This document shows, piece by piece, positions 17,103-32,100 of a DNA stretch of 64,000 nt; the stretch's first letter is position 1, and every line of letters begins with the position of its first letter. The notes beneath the pieces are model-generated. The model was not told the DNA's origin. It saw only the letters and a program-made list of their open reading frames with translations, and searched no databases. Origin of the DNA: Saprospiraceae bacterium (GTDB taxonomy: Bacteria; Bacteroidota; Bacteroidia; Chitinophagales; Saprospiraceae); contig JADJWV010000002.1 of NCBI GenBank assembly GCA_016716185.1, positions 2,394,501 through 2,458,500 on the forward strand. The letters run 5' to 3'. The position numbers were made by a program, and so were the translations under genes.

Positions 17103-20100
17103 TTATTTCAGTTTTGTCATTCTCTTTGTTGCTGTATGATCAGCAGCATCTAATTGATAGTACAATACTCCGCTGGCATTGATTTCATCTTTGTCTATGC
17201 GGATTGAATTCAATCCCTTCACTCCTTTGATATCGTAAACTCTGATCACCTTACCGGTTACATCGTAAATGGTAAGCAGCGCAGGAGCAGCATTTGGCAA
17301 TCTGAAATTGATAACAGTTTCCACATCAAATGGGTTTGGTGAATTCTGATACAACTCAAATACTCCGCTTTCAACAACGCCGTTATCAGTGCGTACGCCT
17401 AATTCAACTCCTCTTTCTTCAAGTTTAGAATTGTAAGCCTCAGCATAGGTTACATCGCTGGTGATCGCCAGAAGTTCAGTGATGCTTGAATTCTTCAGAG
17501 CCTTAAATGTGATGGAGAACAATACTTCATCTGCTTCAAAGCTTTGAGCTTCTCTGTTGTTCCAGCTGGTAGTGATCTTTCCAGCATCGATATGAGCCAT
17601 ACCGAAGTTGGTTTCATCCAACTGAAGTACTCCGGATTCAAATTTCTCAAAGAACATGGCAGTATTGTCAAAATTCAGTGTGAACTGGTATCCGATGATT
17701 TCAGTGAAGTTGCTAGACTTGAATTCAACAGTATAGGACTCACCGGCTACTAATTTTCCGGTTTCAATTTCCAGATTCAAGCGTTCTTTAGTTCTGGTCG
17801 TTGATGCCGTCACATTATTAGCAATCGCATTACCCGTTACATCACCCATTTTAACTGCAACAAAGTCCTCGTTATGTGTAGATGCATCTGGCATCTGAAT
17901 CATTTTTTCGCGAGGAGCATTATACGGTACAGATGGATTCGGGAATACATACTCTTTTGGTACAAATGTCCAGGATTGAACTTTTGTAAATTCTGAATTA
18001 ACACCAAGGATCAGTTTTCTGATTTCAGTAACATCAGATGCTGTAATAGAAGCACTGCTGTTGACATCAGCTGCAATGATCTTATAGGGCGAATTCAGAT
18101 ATTCAATACTCAGAATATGTCTCTGGATCTTCACGATATCCGCGGTAGATACTCCATTTACATGATTATCGTTGCGCAGTGGTCTAACCAGATATTCAGA
18201 AGTCGGTCCATAGTTCAAATCACCAAACATGAAGTGTCCATCTTTCTTTGTGGTAACCTCACGCATCATTTGAGCACCAACATACATCTGAACATTTGCA
18301 GATTCTGTTTCATCTCCTTTTTCAGTAACCAGATCACCGGTAATACGTCCTTTCTTCAATCCGTCAGGACAGATATCCTGATTGTCCTGAACGATTACAA
18401 CCGTTTTACAGTAATCTGTATTTCCTTCTTCGTCTTCAACCCACATTTGAACATCAACTACCAATTCGTCATTCGCACCAGCGGCAACAAAGTCAGAACA
18501 GCAGATAGTAATGCTGGTCTTCGTTGGATCACCGTCAAAGTAGAATGCTAAATCATCAGCATCTGTACAATTATCAAAGCTTCCTCTGTCGAGGTCTTTT
18601 GCCCAAATGGTCACACAACCGCTGGTTGGCATTGGAACAGTGATGACACCAGTCAAACAGTATGGAGTTGGAGCTTTGCAGTCCTTCACTTCAAACAATT
18701 GACAAGTAATACCCACGTTTCCGCAACCATCTTCAACATGCCAGCAGATGTTGTGAATACCTATTGGATAAGTACCGCTAGCGCTGAATGGATCATTTTC
18801 ATTATCTGCATATGGATTGTCGTGGAACAATGGTGTACGACCGGCAGCGAATTCTTTACGGGTCAACGGACCAACTACGGCATCTTTACCGGAGTATGCT
18901 CCTTTTCCATCGTTGAAGAAATCGATTTTGTATTCGTAGAATAACCAGTCAAGCGGGCTACAGTTATCAGTTGCATCAGCAGTGATGTTGATATGTCCGT
19001 AGCAAACTCCATTCGTTTTCACAGCAGGCTCACAATCGCCAACAGTGATAGAAACTACAGGTTTATCAGTATCGGTTACTTTAATAATCTGTAAGTATTC
19101 CCATCTTCCATTTTCAGGATCAAGACTAGGATCATATTGACACCAGTCAATAACAACCCACTTACGAAGAACCTTGAAGCAAGCATCTGGCTCGATGGTG
19201 AACACTTCATCGAAATGTTCAATACTGATCAATGAACACAGATCGTCTGCTCCGTTTTCAACAGTAGGTCTACCCAACAGCGGATTATCCGGGCTTAAAT
19301 CTGCACCACAACCAGCGATGGTTGTTGCCTGACCTGTACAGTTTCCTGGCCAGGTAATATCATCATCAGAGTCACAATTGTCCGCACGGTTGATGTAGAA
19401 AGGATCGCAGTCAACCACCCAGATAGTCTGAGTTGCAGTGACGCTGATACCGTTAGGTCCGCGAGCCACAACAGTTCTGGTCAATTGACCCTGACCGCAT
19501 TCGCGATTGTCGTTTACACTGATGGTTGGATTGTTTCCACAATTGCTTAGAACATATCCGTCAAATCCCCATGTCAGTTCGTGTTTGCGATCAGCGTGTG
19601 CTGTGTCAAACAATTGCTGATAATATTCACAAGCACGGTTCCATGCCGGTGGATTTGAAGGTGGTGCACCAGGAACAAATCCAGGATAGCCAGTAATATC
19701 ATTTCTTACGCAATAGTTATAACATACCAAATCGTTGGTTACCACTTTCTTTCTGTCGCTCAAATCTGTAACTACTCTACCGAATGTAGGATCTGTAGGA
19801 TCGTCCAGTTTATCAACATCAAACCAGAACCAACAGCTTACTACGATATTTGGTGGTGCTACTACAGTAGGAACTCCTTTGTCCTGAACTTCGATTTCGA
19901 TCATGCAATCGCTAAATCTACCAAACAGGTTACCCGTTTGGTTCATTCTTGCAGGTGAAATCGGTCCAGCACCTGGGTCTACATCAAATACTCTCAAGAC
20001 CACCATTATTTTCTGGTTCACATCAGAACAGCAGAATTTAATATGATCATCGAAATAGATCTGATTTCCATCCAACACTGCATTGTCATCACCATTGATG

Positions 20101-23100
20101 CCGGCACAGTTGGTTCCGTTATCAGCCTGGTTCGCATTGCTACCGTTATTAGTGCTTCTCAGGTGCTCCATGCGGATCGCTTTGAAGAAAATATGCGGTT
20201 TGCAATTGTCGAACGATCCATCGTTGATGTCTTCGGCAAAAATCTTTCCGAAGTTTTCTCCAGGAGATTGATTTCCACTGATACCCACTACGATGTTGCG
20301 ATCACAAACTGCAGTTGGAGGAGTATTATCAATAACATTTACTTTTATCACTTTCTCTGTCTTGTTACCACAAGCATCTTCAGCAGTAATTACTACCGGC
20401 CAGATACCTAATTTCATATTGATAACAATCCAGCTTCCGTCTGCCTGCTGAATAGCCGTACCTGTCCAGGTTCTGACAGAATATCTTACTGAATCAGCAC
20501 AGTTGTCGGTAATCCATGGTGAAGGTACTTCCCAGGTTCCATCGCAGGTCCAAGGTCCTGTACCTACAACCACTGTATCCGGATAAAGAATTTTTGGTCC
20601 TTCCTGATCGAGTACTTTGATTACCTGGATCCATTCAACAGGATTGATACCTGCTGCAGGAGGTAAACACATATTGCGCACTTTCCAGTAACGAAGAATT
20701 TCATAACCGTTTTCACAGATATCGTAAACTTCATCGTCGTAGCGGATTGAAAGGTTACAATTCTTATTGTTTTCTGTCAATGGTGTACCGTTCAAATGAG
20801 GAGCTCCGGTTCCATGCCATTTAACAACCTGGTTTGGTCCCCAGCAAGCTCTGGCATTTCTCCAGTTTGGATGCTCGTCGTAATAGATGGCCGTTGGAGA
20901 TGGATGACCATTATTCACTCCACCATCGATACAATTCCAGCCAAGTGTTTTTGGCAACCTGTCGCCGCTCAGATCTCGTGCAAATGGATCTACGATTGAA
21001 GGATCACCACCAGTTGCATACCAATAAGCACTATCGAGCAGATATCCATCAACACAATATGGCTGTGGAATGATATGAGGTGTCACATCTTTATTGTAAA
21101 TCTTCGCATCGCAACTCAAAGCAGGAAGATCGAGATTGTCGTAATTTCTTGGCCAGCTGATTGAATTGAGATCAAATCCTCTGACCCAGATTGTTTGCTT
21201 ACACTGTGAACTGTTGCCCAATTCATTAGTCACTGTAAATGTCCTGTGAATAATGAATACAAATGGGAAGTCACAATCTTTTGCTTTCTGGATGGTATCG
21301 TCGTAATGAACATCGTAATCAATGATACAGCTGGTAATTGTTGGATAACCTAATGCATCCGGATCCAATAATGAATTACAATCCACTGAAAGATCTGGAG
21401 GACAAGTAATTCTCGGTGTGGCTTTGTATTCAACGAATACTTTACTCCAGCATTTATTTCCAGTTACAGGATCAATAACAGTCACTTTGAAGTATCTGCC
21501 AATATCTGCAATAGTAAATATGGTGCTATGAGTTTGGCCAGTGATCCAATCCTGTACGATCAATTGGAAGTTGTCTTTACAACCGTATTTGATACCAGCC
21601 AACAATTCGTCTGCTGTGATCTCTCCGCGGCAATCCGGACCTAAAGAGAAGTTGATTTCATCAACGCAAGCAAGGTCATTACCACTTGGAGTTGCTTCAA
21701 TTACTGTAATCGTCCACATACACATCGTGCTGTTTCCAGCTTTGTCAGTAGCAGTCGCCACTATTTTGTGGCTTCCGATACCCAATTGAGTATTCAATGG
21801 TGGATTTACATCTATTCTAACGGAATCGCAATTGTCGTCCGCCCAAAGTGCCGGATTGATTTCGAGGAAGGCAAAGCAGTCACCACCAGGAAGATTAATT
21901 GAATAATCTTTGGGGCAATTGGTAAATACAGGTGCCTGATTGTCTCTGATGGTTACACTGAATTCACATGAACCGGTATTTCCAGACATGTCAGTCAGGG
22001 TATAAACCACTCTTGTTGTACCCACTCCAAAGAACTGAGTAGTCTTTGTACCTCCTGCAACTCTTCCACCAGTTGGTACCACATGTAACGGACATCCCGG
22101 AACAGGTATTGGAATGTATTCGACATCCACAGTACCCATACAGCAGTTATCCATCACTGTTGGGTGGATCCACATAAAGTTGGCACCGCATTGGTCGAGA
22201 TCGTTGTTGAATGTAGTATCTCCTTGAGCGTAGGCTCTTTGAGAGATCACGGTCAATCCCCAGCTGTTTAATGTAATGGTTGAAGGAGTCGGAGAATTGT
22301 TTTCGATTTCCAGTCTCCATGTACCAGCAGCTGATTTTGGACATAAACCTGCCAAAGCCTGATCTGGTCTGTAGTTATTACCTGCTGCCAGATTCGCACA
22401 AACTGCATTGGCAACCAATGTGGCATCCAGATCAGAAATTCTGCTTGCGATGAAATTGGTCGAACCATTACAAGTTCCGTCATTCCACAACCTGATCCGT
22501 GTTCCATCGGGATGGATCAAAGTAGCCTCTATGGTAGCAAAATTTGTAACACTCAGGTTTACATTTCTTACCCATACATCGATAATCTTCGTTGGAGGAT
22601 TTACCGGTACGTTAAGCGTAAACAGGTAACAACCCGGGCCGCTGAATGTGCCTGTATTTCCATTTGGCAATAAAGTATCGTTTGTTGCACACATGGGTAT
22701 TTCGAGATCGCTTACTCTTACATTGAAGCAACAAGTATCCTTTTGTGCAGCAATTGTCTGAACAGAAGTAGTCAAACCATTTGCTGGGAATACATATTGT
22801 TGTAAGATCGGATTCATACGGCCGATAGAAGCTGGTTCGCATGCTTCTGCAAGTCTCCAGTCGTCAGCAATATTGCGATCGAAAATGCACCATCTGTAGT
22901 AAGAACCTCTGTTGGTGTTGGTAACACTTGTTCCACTCCAGCCAGCAGCCGTCATTGGAGGTGTACCCAAGCCAACGATATTAAATCCATTTGTAGTCAC
23001 TGCATCCACATTTCTCAAACCTAAATGGTTGAGCACGTATCCGCGAGGAGTACCAATGGTAGTTTCAGATAAATTCATGTTGAAGAAGAACTGAGCAGGA

Positions 23101-26100
23101 TTGTCGGGGAAACCAGCGATGGCAGCACCAACGTGTAAGGTCAGTACACCACCAGAAGGAAGCACCGGTCCAGGCATATTAGGCAGGGTGTAAGTACCTA
23201 CCAAAGTTCTGCCTTCAAAGATTTGTAATGACAAACAACTTACATCAATAGCTGATGGACCGAAGTTTGTAATTTCTATATAATCGCCATTGACATCAGC
23301 AGGTGAAATGAATGCCGGTACAGGGCTTGTAGCGCCTACCAGCGTTCCACCTAATTGTTGAGTCACTTCGGTGATCAGTAAGATGGGTTGATCCTGTACT
23401 GTATAACAAACTTTATTCAAGCCTTTCGGGAAGTTGCTACCGCTTGCATCGCGAATACCTTTCTTAATGGTATCACCTGCTTCGTTGGTTATATCATAGA
23501 GAACTGCAGTGTGAGGACAAACATCCGTAACTGAAGTCGGAGCCAATCCCTGAACGTTATTGGTACCACAAACTCCCGGTGTATTAACCAGATCGAAATC
23601 TCCAGGACAAGTAATGACTGGAACATCCCAGTAATCGTTGACCACAACTTTGATTGTACAAGTATCTCTGTTGTTGCAAAGATCTCTTGCTTCGTATTTC
23701 AATATGGTTGTTCCAACAGGGAATCTGTATTGCGTTGGATTTGGTCCATAGATCTGCGTAATCACAATGCTATCGGATTGAGTACAGTTATCTGTAGCAA
23801 CCAATTTAGGCACCGTTACATAAGCATCGCAATGGTCTTTTTCTGCATTTTGAACGATCGGTGGAGGACAGTTCAGGAATCTAGGACGCTCGTTATCGAC
23901 AATAGCGAAACGACCCACATCGCTGGTCACATTACCACAATCATCTATTGCAAAGAAAGTCACATCGATATACCTGGTATTGCTGCAACCCAACACCCAA
24001 TTATTCACATCGTAATTATTGGAGTAATTGATCACATCACTACACTCATCTGTCGTAGAGAAATAAGCTCTTCTGTTCAACCAGCTGATCAGTTCATCAT
24101 CATTATTACCTGAAAGATTAGCACAACTTAAAGTTGTATCTCTTGCAGGAGTAACCAATGTTGGCGGTCTGGTATCGCGAATGATAAAGGAAGCTTCTCT
24201 CGTTGAAGAATTACCAGAACAGTCAATTGCTGTAAATCTGTAAACAACACTATCGGTATTGCTGCAACGATCGTATTCGCGAACCTGGTCGTGTTCAAAA
24301 CGAACAGTTCCATTACATGGATCACCCAAAATAATGCCTCTTCCGTTTATTGCCAACCATGCATTCAATTGAGCTACGTTACCTCTTCCATCGCACTCTA
24401 CAATTTCATTGGTTGGATTAGCTACCCAAACCGGAGGTGTAGTATCGCGAACGATGAATTTAGCAATGGAAGCATTTGAGATGTTACCGCAAGAATCAAG
24501 GGCATTAAACATGTAAGTAAGTATGCGGTTTTGACCACATGTAACTTCCGTACGCATTAATGTCGTATCCCAAACAAATATTCCATCGGTCAGACGGTTG
24601 ATATCATTTTGTAATGTTATAGTATTCAGGCGGTCGAGAATATTCCATCTCAGATTTCTTGCATTAGGTTGAGGTTGATGCCATCCGGAAGCAGTCATAC
24701 CTCCAAACATTACCACGCCTGAACCCCATAAGGTCTGAGCAAATACAGGCCTGTTGGCACCGCCGTTTTCGCGGATCATCACCACCATGGTTGGAGGTCC
24801 AACGATTGCATGTGCATAGAAGTTGCCAGTATAATTGGTACCGGTTGGTTGGTAAGGGCCATTGAGAATTGCACCTGAAGCAACCACACTGTTAATCAGC
24901 GTACTCGCTTGATTATACAAGATCTGAACACCTCCAAAACCAAGATCAATATTTCCACCTTCATTAGGCGCAGCATTCAGGAATAAGCGACCTCCGCATG
25001 CTACCCATCCTTCAACTAAGGTTCTGTTAGCATTCACAAACGCGTTAAATTCATCTGCACTTCCATCGCTACCATCCAGATAAATAAACCTGTAATTCTG
25101 AGAGAATATAGTTCCGGCAGGAGCATTGAAATTGAATTGATCCCAATTGCCAGCACCGAATATTTGATTCATCGAAGTCGTATAATCATCATATCCGGGT
25201 CCTCCACCCCAGGGCAGAGAAGTTCCGGTTACAAATGCAGCTCTTGCACCCGCAATCGGACCACAGCTGACACCACTGCAAAGGTCTGTAGCTCTGGCAC
25301 CACCGTGATTGGCGATCCATACTGCGAATTCACGAGTATTGCCCAATCCATCGCATTCAACAACTGTATCTTTTGCAGCAGATGTAATTTCAGGAGGAGT
25401 TCTATCTACCACCGCAACAGTTGCCTGTGCAGATGAACTGTTACCGCAGGCATCAATAGCCCAGAAAGTAACCAGCGCAGAACCCGTATTGCGGTTGCAA
25501 CCTCCGGTCAAACCGTTGAAATTATTGATATAGCTTACAGAAGTGAAACAAGAGTCTAATGCAATTCCATCTCCGTTCGATCTTAACCAGGCAGAAACCT
25601 GAGAATAAGGATCGGTAGTATTGTCGCATTCAAATGTTGCGTTCACAGGTCTGACATTCCAGATTGGTGGTGTTTGATCGCGCACCTGCAGTGTAAATGT
25701 GAAACTTGTAGAATTTCCGCAACGGTCTCTTACCGTAAATGTAACAGGTACAGGAGCACCACAATAGTTATTGATGATACCATTGAAGTTGTTGCTCCAC
25801 AGCAAGTATGGTGATCCGTCACAAGCATCGGTTGCTATTGCACCCGCATGGCTGTCAATCCATTGGTACACTCTTGCATAAACATCGTTACCGCATTCGA
25901 TGACGAGATTGCCACCACCAGTAACCACAGGAGGTGTAACATCTCTGACAGTATAATTAGCATAACCAACAGTCGTATTTCCACAGAAATCTGTAGCTGT
26001 AAACTGGAACACATAAGTTCCGGTTCCCGGACTGCAGGAAGACTGTCTGTCGAATATTCTGCTGGTGACTGTAACCGCACCGCAATTATCAGTTGCACTT

Positions 26101-29100
26101 GCTCCGGCTGCCCATGCAGCCATGGAAGGAGTAAGGTTTGCCTGACAATCAACAACGATGTTTGCTGGTAAATTCAGAACCGGACGAACCGTATCTGTAT
26201 AAATATTTAATGTATAAGAATTATTACATCCGTTTGGATCATCTACGATATAAGTCACAGCATAGACTCCGCAAGAAGTAGGAACAAATGTTCCGTTTCC
26301 GCCATTTCCGGGATTCGTAACACCTGCGCCGGTAAATGTACCGCCAGGAGTTACAGGAATTAAAGTCACTGCCTGGCCAACGCAAGGATTCGTCGGAGTA
26401 ATTGTGAACGAAGCATTTAATAAGGTTCCATCGCGGATCACAATCAGCTCACAAGTCGTTTCAGAACAAATGATCTGTGGATTTCCAGGAGTTGCAGGAT
26501 TAGGTCCGGTAGATGGCCCGCAAGCTGCAGTTGTTATGTTTTCAGTCATACACAACTGGAAGTTCAAACCACCAGGAGGCACAGGGCCGTTGATGGTAAA
26601 TGCTCCGGTTGCTCCATTCAAGCTAATAGCAGGTAATACAGCCGGATTTGTAGCCCATGTTCTGCTTACTGTACCTGCAGGATCATAATTAGGACTGTTT
26701 ACTAACGGAGTAAAGACTGTAACCGGGTCATTTGCAGACCAACAAATCTCATTCTGTACACTGAAGTTAGGTGTAGGCTGCTCTGAGATCTGCAGACAAG
26801 CTGATCCTTGAGCAAAACATCCACCTGAAGTAGCACCGGGGACGGTGGCCACGGTATATGTAAAGCAGTAACATCCTGCCTGTGTATAAACCAAATTGTT
26901 ACCCATGATCTGTGCACCCGCTGGTGGAGTGTTGGCAAATGACCAGGTTCCACCTGCAGAAGTTGCAGTACTTGCAAACAATACAGACAATGGAATCACA
27001 CCACCCGGTTCAACAACACAAGGAATTTGTTTATTGGCAAGTGTAGCATTCGCCAGAGGTGCAACAATGATATTTCTGGACATCACGTTGGTACATCCAT
27101 CAGGTGAATTAACTGTATAAGTAACTACATGAGTTCCGACTCCGGCAGTAGCAGGACAGAACACATAATTTGGATGTGCACCGGAAACAGAAACACCTTG
27201 TCCGGTGAAAACACCGCCAGGAGTACCTGTAACTAATGCGTCCAGATCTACACAAGCTGCATCAACGCAAATCGGACCAAATCCAGTCCAGTTTGGAGAA
27301 GAAGCTGTAGTTGTATTTGTAACTGTAATTGTCTGACAATATTCCTTGCGACATTCAACAAATGAACAGTTTAAATTATCGTAATGCTCCTGCATGCAAA
27401 TGGTTGCCGTACCTGCACCAACTATAGTTACCAATCCTCCTGCAGAAACTGTAGCCACAGCTGCATTGCTGGTGCTGAATCCGCGAAGGAATAAAGTAGT
27501 TTGTGGATGTGGTAATTGACTTTCGAGATACGTTGGAATAATGTTGTATGAAATGGTCGGAACTCCGGGAGCCCAGCAAATTTCATTAGGTAAAGTAAAC
27601 TTAGGCGTAGGTTCTTCGCCAACGGTCAGGCGATATTGCATAGTCGAAACACAACCTGGAGTAGCTCCTGGCCAAGCCCTAACTGTATATTGAACAACAT
27701 AGCAACCAGGATCCGTATAGATCAGGGTATTTACACCATTTATTGCTCCTGTAATACCACCACCCAATGCGTTGGCAGGAGTTGAGATCAATGACCATGT
27801 TCCGCCTCTTGTTGCCGCTGGGCACAAGAAAGTTTCCATGTCAAACGTACCCATGGTATAGTAAGACTCAATATTGACCGGAATGAAGAATTCGCTAGCA
27901 TTTGCAAATCCGCCATAAGTCTGAGCAGATCCCAGTCTTCTGGTCGCACAAGCCAGGGTAAAGTCATCTTCAGGACAGATTGCATTCACTGGCGCGTAAA
28001 CCTCAACATTATGGGTCATTACCGCTGTACAACCAGCACCATTGTTTACGGTGTAGGTGATAGCATGTGTGCCAGGACCTGCAGCTGCAGGACAGAATTG
28101 ATAGTTAGGGTGTGCACCCTGAACAGAAACCCCTGTACCTGTGAAAACTCCTCCGGTATTTCCGGTGATCAATACATCCAAATCAATACAAGGATCTGTA
28201 GTACAGAACTGATATGGGTTCGGGCGTGTCCAGGATGGATTCACCTCCACATTGGTTTGAGTGATATTCAACAATTCGCAATGCGTTCTGGAACAGAAAT
28301 TACTTGGTCCGGCAGCCCCGCAAGCTGCATATTCCAGCGTTTCAGTTAAACAGATGTTGAATACGCCTGCTCCCTGGATCGTAATTGTAGGCTCCTGAAT
28401 ATTATTCAAATTAAATGTTGGAATGGGTCCTGCACCAGAAACTAAGGTCGCAGACCACAAATACGTTCTGTCAGATGAACCATTACCATAGGTTTGGCCT
28501 GTATAATTAGTAGCCAAAGTCAAAGAGCCGGGAATTCCATCCCAACAAGCTTCTTCAGCTAAGTCAAATTCGGTTTGTGGTTCTTCATTGAGGATGAGAA
28601 ATACGTCATCAGACATTTCAGCACAACCTCCGGTTGCCCCGGCGTAGGCTGCAGGTACAGTATATCTCAACTGATGACAACCCGGGCCAGCAACTAAAAT
28701 TTCATTTCGAACACTTGAAACACCTGAAATTACAGACCAGGTTCCACCTCTGGTCGTATTGTTATCTAAATAGAGTTGGTTCAGATCAAAATAGATGAAT
28801 GGACCTGCACCAAAATCAAAATCGAAACATCCTAAAGAACGGTCATTAACTAAAGATGCATTTCTCACTTCGTGAACTTCGATCAACTGGCATGAGAATT
28901 TCATACAAGTTCCTTCGCCGGTCATGACACAGATTAAATGATAACCCGGACCTGCAACAGATGGATTGAAAGTTCCTGATGGATCATTTCCTGGATTGTC
29001 TGTAACACCAGGGCCTGACCAGTATACCTCGGCATTAAAATCGGGAGAATCTTCATCTACGGAAGGATCCGGATTGTCCAATTGCAGAGTAATACTTGTA

Positions 29101-32100
29101 ACATCTTCACAAGTATTTTGAGGAATGGTGAACGATGGGTCACTGGCCGCATAAACCACCATTTCGAGTGTATCCGTTTCGATGCACTCAACGGGCTCAT
29201 CGACTCCGATTGTATAAATTACATAATGGGTTCCTTCTCCGGCAACTGATGCATCAAATGAGGCTGTAAGTCCATTTCCGTGATCAGTTACGCCAGGTCC
29301 TGTCCAAACACCTAATTCACCACAAACCTGAGCATCTCCATTATTTCTCAAGGTATAATCTACCGTGTCATTTGCACAATAGGTTTGCGGACCGGTTATG
29401 TCTGCATGTGGTTTCTGACTAATATTGATGATTCCTGTACATACGATATCTGCAGGACAACTTTCTACCCGGTATTCATATTCTAAAGTACCGCAACCGC
29501 CGTTATAAACGATTCCGGTAACCATATCTCCAACAACTACGTTAAATGCTGGATTGTTGGCAGTAATTCTTACCAATCCATTTCCAGCTTGAACGCCTGG
29601 GTTGGTTATTCCACTGGTAACACCTCCAATATATGAAGATCCACCACCGCCACTTGCACCCCAGCCTTGGCCATGATCTGTGGTTGATGTTCCACCACCA
29701 CCACCGTAGTAGCCACCGCCACCACCGCCGCAGCCGTGAGCTTGCACTGCTGTTCCGCCGTTTCCTCCCTGGCCTAAACTACCATGAGTCGCTCCTCTGA
29801 CCAGCAATCCGGCTAAACCGCCTGCTGCCTGTGTACCACCACCACCGCCAATAGAATTTATGAATGATCCTCCAGGATCTCCTGTAAGTCCACCACCATT
29901 TCCACCGTCGGAATTACAAGCTGCACCACCACCGCCGCCGGCAACCAGCACGCGATTTCCTAAAGCAACGCCTCCAACTCTAACGTCGGAAGCACCACCT
30001 CCACCACCACCATTGGCAACTTGGCCGGCATCATCAAATCCACCATTTCCACCGCCGTTAAATCCACCAGGCGCATTCATATCCACAGCATCATCTTCAG
30101 CTCCCTGACCTCCTACGTAAATATTTATAACCTGACCAGGAGTCACAGCCAAGGTTCCGGAAGCATAACCTCCAAGTCCACCGGTTCCACAGAATCCGCC
30201 CCAGCTTCCTTGTCCTCCCTGAGCACCATAGGCGTCAATTTGAATTTGGGTTACACCAGCTGGAACAACCCATTGTTGAACACCTCCTGTGTAGTTAAAT
30301 TCCTCCATTACATTACCAGAAATGGCATTGACAGTAAACTTACCGCCGAGAATGGCATCTGATTCTAGGAGATCACTAAAGGATATAGTAGCACCAGGTT
30401 CCAAACAAGCAGAATAGGTCTGCAAAGTACAGGTACCCGGTACGTGATTATCTATCTCAATTAAAGTACAATAAATCTGCTCACAACGCTGATCTCCAAC
30501 GCTGGCACAAACTGTATAAGTGCCGGGGCCAGGGAAGCCATCGCCGTCAGAATCATTGGGTGTAAACTCTCCAGTCACACCGGTATCATCAACTCCACCT
30601 CCAAACCATCTGACATTGTCCGGAGTTAATGGATTTCCTGAAAGATCATTGGGATCTATCAAATTAAGCACCAAAGGCCAGGTATCCGTTTCACAAAGGA
30701 TTCCGGGATTTCTAATGCCTTGAACTGAGGATTGTGGAGCAGCTGCCTGGAAGATGCGTATTACCCTTCCTTCTGATACGGGTAGGCAAATTCCAGTTGG
30801 ATCTGATAAAGTCAATTGAATTCCATAAGTACCAGCAGGAATATTCGTATTTAAAATTGGGAAGATGAAAGTACTTAGTGGCGAAATAATAGGTGCTCCG
30901 CCAATTAAAATATTATTGTTAGGACCCGGACCTACTGGAACAGTGAGTGACACGATGTAATCTTGACATCCATTCAGAATCAACCATCTTAGATTGAAAG
31001 GTTCGTCTTGACAATAATCAGAAGCAAGATCCCAGGATATTTTTGGACATTCCCTGATTGTAATCTGGATCACATCACTTGGATTCGTTCCGCTGCAATC
31101 ATTATAAGTATAAGTTATAGTTGCAACTCCGCAACCACCGTCGTAACGAGCTGCATGAGAATTACCCGGACCTGGAGGAGGTAAAAGATTCAATGCCAGA
31201 CCTGGGGTGTTAGAAATGGTCCAGCTGCCACCTTCCGGTGCAGATCCCAATAATAAGGTCTCCAGATCCAACAACTGGTCTGGACACCAGCAAATTCCGA
31301 AATCATCTATTAAGAATGGTGCTGCAAAAGTTTGCTCAACCTGAATCACGCGGGTTAACTCCACATGGCAATCTGCGTCACCTACCGTATAGGTTACTGC
31401 ATAAGCACCAGGTGCCGGTGGATTGAAAATACCTCCGCCTGCATCACAACGACCGGCTGTGAGCTGGTCGCCACTCCATTCGCCGCAATCAACACCGGTG
31501 ATATATGCACAAAGATCCAATGGCAATTGGCTCATACATACCGGACCCGGGTTGGTCCAATGCGCATCCATAGGATTGGCACGAATATATACATTACAAG
31601 CAGCTAATACACCGCTGACGTTACCGCTGCAATCTTCTGCCCATACATCTATAGGTTGGATGCCCAATTCGGTACAATCAAAGGTATCCATTGCATTGTG
31701 CTCGATCGGGTCGGGATCGCAATTGTCTTCAGCTACTGCTCTGCCGTCAAACCAATCGGTAGGAACGGTTGCAAATGTATACTGGCAAGTTGCCAGATTG
31801 ATAGCCATATCAAAGGTATCCATAGGAACGGGACAAGTAATATCATCCGGAGCCATGAGATCCTGGATAGAAATCACGTCGGGACAAGTCAGTACAACAG
31901 GTCCGTTGCCGTTACAATCTGTATATGTAAATACCACATCGAACATGGCTATTGGCGGACAGGTCAAACCTGAAGCGTCAAATGGGCCCGGAGGTGGATC
32001 TTGAATAATGTCTGTTGGGTCGATGATCGGATCGCAGTTGTCAGCGAACAGTGAGCTGTTTCTGAAATCCGGAATCGTAACCATACAAGCTGCATCTGCG

